NCBI GenBank assembly: GCA_950097015.1
Contig: CATNEN010000010.1
Location: forward strand, 2,310,501 to 2,374,500
DNA: 64,000 nucleotides
Source: Macrostomum hystrix
Lineage: Eukaryota > Platyhelminthes > Macrostomidae
Reading direction: 5' to 3'
Part shown: piece by piece, positions 11,896 to 21,600 of the stretch
Layout of the letters: the number at the start of each line of letters is the position of its first letter
How positions within the stretch are numbered: the first letter of the stretch is position 1
Notes under the pieces: model-generated
Seen by the model: the letters and a program-made list of their open reading frames with translations, nothing else
Database searches by the model: none
What the model was told of the DNA's origin: nothing
Made by a program: the position numbers and the translations under genes

Positions 11896-12129
11896 ATGGT
11901 CAAAGCCTCCTCCACAGCCTCCGCCGCTGTGGAGTCAGCCGGCGCCCGCCTGCGCGCCATGTCCGCCGCGCTGTTGCGCTGCGCGCCAGAGGCTCGCGCC
12001 TACGCCGCCTGTGTTGCGCAGCGCCAGGAAGAATCCGCTTCGCTGGCTGGTGGCGGCCGGCAAGGCGTCTGCTCCGCTGAGTTTGCGCTGTTCAAGGCCT
12101 GCCTGGCCGAGAAGGCCAAGAAGAGATAA
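11896..12129 (+). CDS. NDUFAF8: Mitochondrial complex I assembly factor, twin CX9C (NDUFAF8/C17orf89)
   Basis: The 77-residue product has a twin CX9C hairpin: Cys29/Cys39 (CAPEARAYAAC) and Cys59/Cys69 (CSAEFALFKAC), with a basic C-terminus (EKAKKR). Family members are imported by the MIA40 disulfide relay. NDUFAF8 stabilises NDUFAF5 during assembly of the complex I Q module in mitochondria. The pattern RLRA-x7-C-x9-C followed by the FxxLRSC-like second helix fits human NDUFAF8 in spacing and length (74 residues there). The ATG at 11896 was chosen because a 3' splice acceptor (TTCATTCCAG) ends at 11883, twelve bases before it; an upstream in-frame ATG at 11851 would lie in the outron. AATAAA follows at 12251. 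Other small twin-CX9C proteins are the alternative, but the flanking residues favour NDUFAF8. Confidence 0.85.
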   Translation: MVKASSTASAAVESAGARLRAMSAALLRCAPEARAYAACVAQRQEESASLAGGGRQGVCSAEFALFKACLAEKAKKR

Positions 12130-12250
12130 TTAAAGGAGTCTTTATGTACAGCTCTTTGTGGTGCCGCCTTTCTAGTAAAATTATTACCTGCTTTTTAAAC
12201 GATACTTAAAATATGAATTTTGTTTTGTGTCCATTAAGTTTCTTCTTTTG

Positions 12251-12256
12251 AATAAA
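12251..12256 (+). terminator. Poly(A) signal of NDUFAF8
   Basis: AATAAA about 120 bases after the NDUFAF8 stop codon. The next gene begins about 670 bases later, beyond a tandem array. Confidence 0.65.
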
Positions 12257-12451
12257 GCAGAAAATACAACTTTAGGACGACCCTGTTTTAGTCCATGTGC
12301 TTATCCAGTTTTTAATAACTCAGTTAGATACTTTAACTTAATAAGATTCGAACTTTACATTCTTGACGACATAAGAAGCATCCAGCTCCTCGGAGGGGGC
12401 ATAAAGTAATAATGCTAAAGGCAAGGATTCCGATTAAAAAAAACTGATCCC

Positions 12452-12825
12452 AGTCCTACAGACAGAGGTCCCAGTCCTACAGACAGAGTTCCCAGTCCTA
12501 CAGACAGAGGTCCCAGTCCTACAGACAGAGGTCCCAGTCCTACAGACAGAGGTCCCAGTCCTACAGACAGAGATCCCCGATCCTACAGACAGAGGTCCCA
12601 GTCCTACAGACAGAGATCCCAGTCCTACAGACAGAGATCCCCGATCCTACAGACAGAGATCCCCGATCCTACAGACAGAGGTCCCCGATCCTACAGACAG
12701 AGGTCCCAGTCCTACAGACAGAGGTCCCAGTCCTACAGACAGAGGTCCCAGTCCTTCATACAGAGGTCTTAGTCCTACAGACAGAGGTCCCAGTCCTTCA
12801 TACAGAGGTCTTAGTCCTACATACC
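12452..12825 (+). repeat. 21-bp minisatellite (about 17 units)
   Basis: The unit core is CCCAGTCCTACAGACAGAG, with variants having GATCCCCGATCC in place of GGTCCCAGTCC and a CTTCATACAGAGGTCTTAG form at the right end. It lies between NDUFAF8 and TTC36. Confidence 0.92.
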
Positions 12826-12921
12826 ATATGAGTCAAATCATCTGGTCCCCTTGCCCTTCGGCAGAGCTTGAAATTTTATATTTGCATCATTTGTTTAACT
12901 GATTACAGCAAATTAAAAACA

Positions 12922-14146
12922 ATGTCCTTGAGCAACAGCGATCAGCAGGTACTGAACCGGGTATTTAACCCCGAGATGCCGTACGAGGACTCGGCGGCCG
13001 CCTCTTCAACGCAGCCGCTTGTAGACACTGAGCTCGAGCTGCAAGACATGTCTGAGGATGAGCGGAGCAGGCTGGACGAGTCCAAGGTTAGTACACATTT
13101 GGGCTTCTTAAGGCACTGTTCTACATTGATCCTAATCCTCAAAGCAGGGATCCAAATCCATCCATAATCCGACATCAAATCTCTAGAGTTGAATCTATAT
13201 CATTAGAATAGCTTCCACAACAGAAAATTAGCGATAGCGCTATCGTTAAAACCTAGATACCAGTCCTAAAGTAGGGATCCCAATCTTGATGTAGAGATCC
13301 TAATCTTGATGTAGAGATCCTAATCTTGATGTAGAGATCTCAATCTTGATGTAGAGATCTCAATCTTGATGTAGAGATCCCAATCTCGATGTATAGACCC
13401 CAATCTTGATGTAGAGATCTCAATCTTGATGTAGAGATCCCAATCTTGATGTAGAGATCTCAATCTTGATTTAGAGATCCCAATCTTGATGTAGAGATCC
13501 CAATCTTGATGTAGAGATCCCAATCTTGATGTAGGGATCTCAATCTTGATGTGGAGATCCCAATCTTGATGTACAGATCCAAATCTTGATGTAGAGATCC
13601 CAATCTTGATATAGAGATCCCGATCCAAAAATTGGGATCTCAATTCTGAAGTGGAAATTTAGATCCTGCAGCAGATATCCATCTGGCCCGCAGGCTCTGG
13701 AACTGTCCGCAATTCGAGCCATCGAACGCGGGGACCTGGCACGCGGCCTTGACGGGCTGAACGCCTGCATCGCCCTGACGCCCCACCGGGCAGCCTGCTA
13801 CAACAATCGCGCCCAGGCCTTGCAGCTGCGCGGAGATCGCCGCGGCGCTCTGGACGATCTGGAAGCCGCTCTGCGCCTGTCTCGCGGCTCCGGTCGTGTC
13901 GCTTGCCAGGCGCTGACACAGCGAGGAGTTCTGCGACGCGCCGATGGGCACGACGAGGAGGCGCGCAGCGACTTCGAAGCAGCCGCAAAGCTTGGCGGAC
14001 CTTTCGCCAAGCAGATGCTAGTGGCAATGAACCCGTACGCAGCGCTGTGCAACCAGATGCTCAAGGAGGTCATCGGCCAGCTCAGCCGGCCCGCGGGGGA
14101 CTGCGAAGACGGAGGCGGCTCTGAGGCTGCCGGTTGTGCCAATTGA
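12922..14146 (+). CDS. TTC36: Tetratricopeptide repeat protein 36 (two exons)
   Basis: Exon 1 is 12922-13086 and exon 2 is 13694-14146, both cut in phase 0, giving 205 residues (human TTC36 has 189). Exon 1 ends AAG|GTTAGT and the intron ends CCCGCAG|GCTCTG. The N-terminus (NSDQQVLNRVFNPEMPYED) matches the DQAVLQAIFNPxxPF motif of TTC36. Exon 2 holds about three TPRs: AIERGDLARGLDGLNACIAL, then AYNN-type RAACYNNRAQALQLRGD, then GVLRRADGHDEEARSDFEAA. It ends with the family signature MNPYAALCNQMLKEVIGQL. TTC36 binds HSP70 (HBP21) and, in mouse liver, protects HPD in tyrosine catabolism; TPRs are protein-binding helices. The intron is filled by a minisatellite. An acceptor GATTACAG ends at 12908, thirteen bases before the ATG. 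The C-terminal ECDGGGSEAAGCAN-like tail is lineage-specific. Confidence 0.93.
13262..13640 (+). repeat. 20-bp minisatellite inside the TTC36 intron (about 19 units)
   Basis: The unit is CAATCTTGATGTAGAGATCC with single-base variants. It fills most of the only TTC36 intron. The first, degenerate unit reads ACCAGTCCTAAAGTAGGGATC, which links it to the 21-bp array 440 bases upstream. Confidence 0.93.
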
Positions 14147-14159
14147 TTACTTCTTGGGG

Positions 14160-14875
14160 CCAGCCAGTTACAGCTGGGAGTGCCCAGTTACAGTTGGGAG
14201 TACCCAGTTACAGCTGGGAGTTCTCAGTTACAGCTGGGAGTTCCCAGTTACAGCTGGGAGTTCCCAGTTACAGCTAGGAGTGCCCAGTTACAGTTGGGAG
14301 TACCCAGTTACAGCTGGGAGTTCTCAGTTACAGCTGGGAGTGCCCAGTTACAGCTGGGAATGCCCAGTTACAGCTGGGAGTGCCCAGTTACAGTTGGGAG
14401 TGCCCATTTACAGTTGGGAGTACCCAGTTACAGCTGGGAGTGCCCAGTTACAGTTGGGAGTACCCAGTTACAGCTGGGAGTGCCCAGTTACAGCTGGGAG
14501 TGCCCAGTTACAGTTGGGAGTGCCCAGTTACAGTTGGGAGTGTTCAGTTACAGTTGGGAGTACCCAGTTACAGTTGAGAGTGCCCAGTTACAGCTGAGAG
14601 TGCCCAGTTACAGCTGGGTGGGCCCAGTTACAGCTGGGTGGGCCCAGTTACAGCTGGGTGGGCCCAGTTACAGCTGAGAGTTCCCAGTTACAGCTGGGTG
14701 GGCCCAGTTACAGCTAGGAGTGCCCAGTTACAGCTGGGTGGGCCCAGTTACAGCTAGGAGTGCCCAGTTACAGCTGGGTGGGCCCAGTTACAGCTGGGTG
14801 GGCCCAGTTACAGCTGGGTGGGCCCAGTTACAGCTGGGTGGGCCCAGTCACAGCTGGGTTGGCCCAACTGGCGGT
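14160..14875 (+). repeat. 20-bp minisatellite after TTC36 (about 35 units)
   Basis: The unit is CAGTTACAGCTGGGAGTGCC; in the right half a CTGGGTGGGC form dominates. Each unit holds CCCAG...CTGGG, a small palindrome, and many hold CAGCTG, an E-box word. The array starts just after the TTC36 stop and probably lies in its 3' UTR. Long open frames here are a by-product of the unit sequence. Confidence 0.93.
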
Positions 14876-15619
14876 GGATGTCCAGTTACAACTCGGATTC
14901 TTCTGTTGTTTTGTCCACAAGGAGATTTCTTGTTCGGCATTTTCAGATTTCTCATATGATATCTACGCCTGTGGTTTGAGCTGCAAATATTTTACAATTT
15001 TCTGTTCGAGCTGCTCAAGCTTCTTGTGAGTGTCCCACCTGCTTGACCTAGCCCCTGTGCTGTGCTGATGCTGAAAGGCACTCCAAACTAACTGGTATAT
15101 ATTTTATTGTCAATAATTATGCTTTGCATATGCTGATCCATTTTTGTGAGTTTTTCAACGCATTACCAATAGCTTTTTCCCAGTCAGGCTACTGAGTAAA
15201 AGTAGTCTGTTGCGGTTGGGTTTCTGGAACACGCCATCTATGCAGTGATGTTAATTATGAAATTCATAAGCAAACTCATTGCACTCTTTGCATGTCGATC
15301 GCGCAAAAAATTATTTTCGCAATTTTGAATCAAGTACAAGATTACTTTTATCCTGAACAGTTTTATCTGGTTTTTTTTATCACTCTAGTAAATTTCCTGC
15401 TATTAACAGTGAGTCAAGAGAGTTAGAGCTTCCAACTTGTTACCATGAGTTCGCTCCATACCCGAGGAGCCGTTCAATCCATCTTGCACAGAAATTCAAT
15501 TCAGTTTTTTCTTGCCTAAATGCTTGGCTTAGCATCTTTTGGGTTATTGTTTGCTACAGCCTACTTGCGAGTAGGCAGCCAAAGTAGTTTTTATTGTAAA
15601 AAACTTATGAAAACTTCAG
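14876..15619. other. Spacer between TTC36 and OPA1
   Basis: AT-rich, no gene or repeat. The last bases (AAAACTTCAG, ending 15619) form the acceptor just before the OPA1 start codon. Confidence 0.4.
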
Positions 15620-15623
15620 CAAA

Positions 15624-18600
15624 ATGAGTCCGGCGATGCGCCGTCTGCTGCGCCGCTGGCTTCTTCAGTCTGCGGCATTCTCATCCATTCGGTGTCGTCT
15701 GCTTCATCATCATCACTATGGAAACCGGCGTCTGTGCCAGCCAACGCTGTCAAGGCAGCTGCTGCTGCAGCCGGCGCGCGGCCTGGCCGGCTCCTCGGCG
15801 CTGCGCCTGGTTGGCCGCCTGCTGCGGCTTCGCTACCTGCTGGCAGCCGGCACCGCCAGCGGCGGCATCGCGGTGGCCAACAAGTACGAGGAGATCAAAG
15901 CTGGCCTGCCGGATTTGGGCCGGCTTCGCGATCTGCTGCCATCTGAGGAGTCTATGGACGCTGTGGCGCATACCATGCGGAGGCTCAGCCGGTTCGCCCA
16001 GCTGCCCGAGACGGTCAGTCTGAGCTTGACTAGCCTGACCTATATTGAGCCTTTCTTACCTATCATTTTTTAGCCTTTACCGATTGCTAATACCAGCATG
16101 ACCCAGTGACTACCATGACCCCATGAATACCATGACCCCATGAATACCATGACCCCATGACTACCATGACTAACATGACCCAATGACCCAATGACTACCA
16201 TGACCCCATGACTACCATGACCCCATGACTACCATGACTAACATGACCCAATGACCCAATGACTACCATGACCCCATGACTACCATGACCCCATGACTAC
16301 CATGACCCCATGACTACCATGACCCCATGACTACCATGACCCCATGACTACCATGACCCAGTGACTACCATGACCCCATGAATACCATGACCCCATGAAT
16401 ACCATGACCCCATGACTACCATGACTAACATGACCCAATGACCCAATGACTACCATGACCCCATGACTACCATGACCCCATGACTACCATGACCCCATGA
16501 CTACCATGACTAACATGACCCAATGACCCAATGACTACCATGACCCCATGACTACCATGACCCCATGACTACCATGACCCCATGACTACCATGACCCCAT
16601 GACTACCATGACCCCATGACTACCATGACCCCATGACTACCATGACCCCATGACTACCATGACCCCATGACTACCATGACCCCATGACTACCATGACCCC
16701 ATGACCCATGACTACCATGACCCCATGACTACCATGACCCCATGACTACCATGGCTACCATTACCCAATGACTACCATGACCCCATGACTACCATGACCC
16801 CATGACTACCATGACCCCATGACTACCATGACCCCATGACTACCATGACCCAATGACTGCCATGACCTATGGCTACCATGACCCACTGATTATCATAAAC
16901 CAAAGAATAAAACATAATACAAAGCAACGCTAGAAATCGCTTTAGAGGCGCTGACCTACAGTGTTACGAGACTATTTTCGGAATGTCAGGTTCGCTGTGC
17001 ATTTCATCATTGTCATGCTAGCTCACTTCACCTTAATGGGATGCCCGGGCAGAAGTGGCACCATGTTGCAGTCGTCAGCAGGGATTTCAGCCATCGGATG
17101 GCCGCTGAAGTTGTAGCGGTCGGGGCGACACTAGTTGCAGCTAGAGCAACCGCTGGACTGTCGTCGAGTCGCTCGTTTAAAAAGCTACTGGTGGACCTAT
17201 CCTCATCGGTCACGGGAGCTGATGTAGCACCTGCAGCTGCTTTGATGGCTTCTGCCAGCCGTGCTTACGCCTCACTGTTAGAGCGAGCGTGAATGCTCTG
17301 AGCAAAATTTTATATTTCTGTACAAACTTGTACTTGCTTACTGGCAGCAGTTTACCATAAGCGCTGTGAAAGAATCACATCCAAAAGCGCCGGCTGGAGC
17401 TTGTCGACCTCGTTCTTTAAGTTTGCGACGCGCGCGTGCAGTTCTGCGGTTTCGGCACTAAGCCGTTGATAAGCCAACTCCGCTCTCAGGACCTTGGCTT
17501 GTCTTTTAATTTGCTGCTCAAGCGCCACGTGCTGCTCACTGCTTATACGTGGCAGTGCAAGGGGTGCAGAATGCAGGAAAATGCGGAAAATGCTTTCTCT
17601 AGCCTTGGTGCCCGCTTTGTAGCTGCTGGGACCCAGAAAAGAACCACCGCATAAATTGTGCTACTTGCCCAGTATACGTAAACTTGGTCCCAACGATGGT
17701 GACCATGAGGTGGTGGTGCTGCGACACTGATCCGGTTATTCATGGCCCCGAAATCCCCTGTGGCGACAAATCTGACCACCCACCAGACATCTACGCATCG
17801 TGTGCTTGTGAGGCGCCGCAGGTAGACATGCCCGACAGTGCGACAGGCCCTGAGTCTCCCTGAATCTCTTTGTGTAGTGTCGAAAGCGCGGCTTCGCCTT
17901 CAGTCAGAGGCACAGCATCAGAGACAGGCGGGCGACAGGGGCACGGTCGAAAGCACGAACAAAAGGTCGACAGCTTCACACGAAGCCAGAGGCAGGACTC
18001 TGGCTCTGGGTCTCCGACGACCTGCTTGCTGTTGGACTTTCTTATCATAGCGGAGCAATCGTAGCAGAGCAAGTTGGCCGTCAGAGGACATTTTGAGCAG
18101 CGCACGGTGGCCTGGTTGCTGCACAGATGACACTGTAGGGGCTCGACTGGCACTTTTGCCGTCCGTGACATTCTTATAAAAAACAAAGAAAGGAACAGTC
18201 AGTTCCATCGGCTCTAAACTGAGCCCAAGTAAACAAAACGCAACGCGCCTCAGCGTTGAAACGATCTATGTATTGGACCAATTTACATAGGGTGGCACAA
18301 TGAAAAGGTGGCACACCTGATACCTTCTTAGCAGGCCTTTGTGGCAACTTGCCCGAGTAATGAAGCCTGCGGTGACGACGAGTCATTTTTGTAGACGTGT
18401 TGAGCTGGAAGCGGGAATTTATTTCTTGTGTCTTCGTGCGTAAACTGCTTTCTCCAGTGGCATTTAAAAAACAAGAAATACAATTTTCATCGGGCCAATG
18501 ACTGCCATGACTAAGTGACTGATTCGAAACGTACTATGAGCAAATGGCTACAATGACCCAATCGCATTGGCCCTAATTGTTAGTCTTGACCTAGCAAGTT

Positions 18601-21600
18601 TTTGCCTATCGATCATTTTTGTCTCGACTTTCTCGTCTTTACTCGTCGAAATTTACCTAATCCGATCTCTTTGGGTCCGTTTGGAAACATATTTCACTTT
18701 AAGTTTTTGTGCCGAAATTCGAAGCATTACAGAGTTTACACTTTACTGCTGTATGCCACTTCAGGGCTGGCTGAGGAATTCACTTTCTGGCTTCAAATCC
18801 TGGATGGAGAGTTCAAGTGGTGAGTGATATAAAATAATACTTATATTTTTTGCGCCTAAAGAAAAAGCCCGCATCACACTGCTAACAAGTATGCGCTATT
18901 AGTATTATTATTAGGATAGAGGTTGTAGGCTAGTCGTTAGGGTTAGTGGTTAGACTTGAAGGTCGTGGGTTCGATTCCCGACTCCACTGGAACAATTTGT
19001 GTCCTTTAGCAAGACACTTAACTCTGCATTGCTTCAGTTCACCCAGTTGTTAGATGGGTACCAGCATCAGCTGGGATAATTGAAGGTGGGTGTGGCGTCC
19101 CCCCAGTCCATGGACTGAACAGCTGTACGCAGCCTTCAGATGCGCCGCGCATTTGCTGCGGCTGTGCTGTCGGCTGCACATCTGACCCAATTGGGGCAGG
19201 TGTAATCCATTTTTATTACTATTATTATTATTAATTATTAGGATAATTCAGAAGCGTTCGCCACCAACGGGCGCAGATTTTAATTGACATTTGAAAGCAA
19301 TTCTACTCGTAAAAATCAAATTCTGCCTCGTCTCGACCTCACAAGCTTTCAAGCCGACACTGGGCGCATCCGATGCGAACAGTACCGCTGAGCAGGCAGC
19401 GACTGAAGCCACCGATGCTGAGAATCGTGCCGTCCAGCATGAGCAGCTGCTGGAGCTGGAGTCCCGCTACCAGCGAGAGGCCGCTAATCTGGAAGCCGAA
19501 GCTCGAGACCTGCGGCGCCAGCTGGCCGAGCTTCGGCTTGGCCACGCTCCCGCCGGCGGCTCCAGGTCGGCCCGCAAGTCGCTCATTGAAATGTACAGCG
19601 AGGTGCTGGACGCCCTGTCTGAGCGGGACGCGAAGTTCTCCGCCGCAGATCATCTGCCACGGGTGGTGGTCATCGGCGACCAGAGCTCCGGCAAGACTTC
19701 AGTGCTGGAGTCCGTGGCCCGGGCCCGGCTGTTTCCGCGTGGTGCTGGCGAGATGATGACTCGGGCGCCAGTGCAGGTGACGCTGGCGGACGGGCCCTAC
19801 CACGTGGCCAGGTTCAAGGACAACCCAGACAGGTTGGCGCTTCTGAACCTTTTGCATGATCCGATGACCGCCATGACCCAATGACCGCCATGACTCAATG
19901 ACATGATAAAATAGCTGCCATAACCCAATGACTAGAATGACCCAATGACTAGAATGACCAAATTACTAGAATGACCTAATGACTAGAATGACCCAATGAA
20001 TACCATGACCCAATTACTAGAATAACTAGAATGACCCAATGAATACCATGACCCAATTACTAGAATGACTAGAATGACCCAATGACTAGAATGACTAGAA
20101 CGACCCAATGACCAGAATGATCCAATGACCAGAATGACCCAATGAGCAGAATGACCCAATGACTAGAATGACCCAATGACTAGAATGACCCAATGAAAAC
20201 CATGACCCAATTGCTAGAATGACTAGAATGACCCAATGACCAGAAAGACCCAATGATTAGAATGACCCAAGGGCGGTGAGTGGTAGAGCGGTTAACGCGT
20301 TTGCCTCTCGGACCAAGGTCCCTGAGCTCGATTTCGCGGCGAGGCCACATTTAGAGAGCAGCCTCAGAGAGAAGGCTTGGAGCTTCTGCAATTTACGTCC
20401 TTGTGGGCCAACCTCCAAGGCACATTAAAAGTGTACACAGGCTGACGATGAGAAAGTCAGGGCAGATGTACACAGAGTGAGTGTGTGCCTGCGTACAGTA
20501 TCTGTGCGCGTGTGTGCTCAGGAGTCAGCGAAATGGGCAGAATTGCCTCCTCATAATGTCACCCAATGATGTCCCATAGCCCGCAGCCCTCCTGCAATTA
20601 TTATTATTATTATCATGATCAATGACTATCATGACCCAATGACCCACTCGCCGCAGGGAGTTTGACCTGTCCAAGGAGTCCGAGCTGGCCGCTCTGCGTG
20701 ACGCCATCGAGCGTCGAATGCGCGCCGCCGTCAGGTCCAGCGGCGCAAACGCTGCCGTCTCCACGGAGACGATCTCGCTGTCGGTGCAGGGCCCCGGCCT
20801 GCCGCGCATGGTGCTGGTGGACCTGCCCGGCATCATCAGCACGGAGACTGCCGGCATGGCGGCCCAGACCCGCGAGTCCATCTTGCAGCTGGCCTCCCAG
20901 CACATGCGCAATCCCAACGCCATCATCCTGTGCGTGGCCGACGCCTGCGTGGATCCGGAGCGGTCCAACGCCTTCGACTTGGTTGCTAAGCACGACCCGG
21001 CTGGACGACGAACCATATTTGTGCTGACCAAGATGGACCTGGCAGAAAGGGACAAGGTTTAGCATTGTCATGAGGAGTATTAAAATATAGCAAACTAACC
21101 TGCGGTTGTTAATCATCCGCCTGTTCCATCCGCCCCTTCCATCCGCCTGTTCCATCCGCCCCTTCCATCCGCCTGTTCCATCAGCCTGTTCCATCAGCCT
21201 GTTCCATCCGCCTGTTCCATCCGCCCCTTCCATCCGCCTGTTCCATCCGCCCCTTCCATCCGCCTGTTCAATCCGCCCCTTCCATCCGCCTGTTCCATCC
21301 GCCCCTTCCATCCGCCGCATCCTTCCGCCATCTTCCATCCGCCCCCTTCCATCCGCCATCTTCCATCCGCCCCCTTCCTTCCGCCATCTTCCATTTGCCC
21401 CATTCCATCCGCCATCCTCCAATCTTTCCCATCTTCCATCGTCACCTCGTGCTGCAGGTGTCCCCAGATCGAGTCTCAAAGCTGCTGGCCGGCCGCCTGC
21501 TGCCACTGAAGGCCCTGGGCTACTTCGCCGTGGTGACGGGCTCCGGCAGCTCGGACGAGTCTGTGGAGGCTATTCAGCGCCACGAGGCGAAGTACTTCGC

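Noticed and set aside
14136-14959. Overlapping frames of SYSWECPVTAGS type after TTC36
   Set aside because: They come from the 20-bp array and start within or beside it.
18174-18386. First coding exon of the nested gene at 18386
   Set aside because: It has a good donor, but joining it to the acceptor at 18173 gives a frame that loses the Cys finger; kept only as an alternative or untranslated exon.
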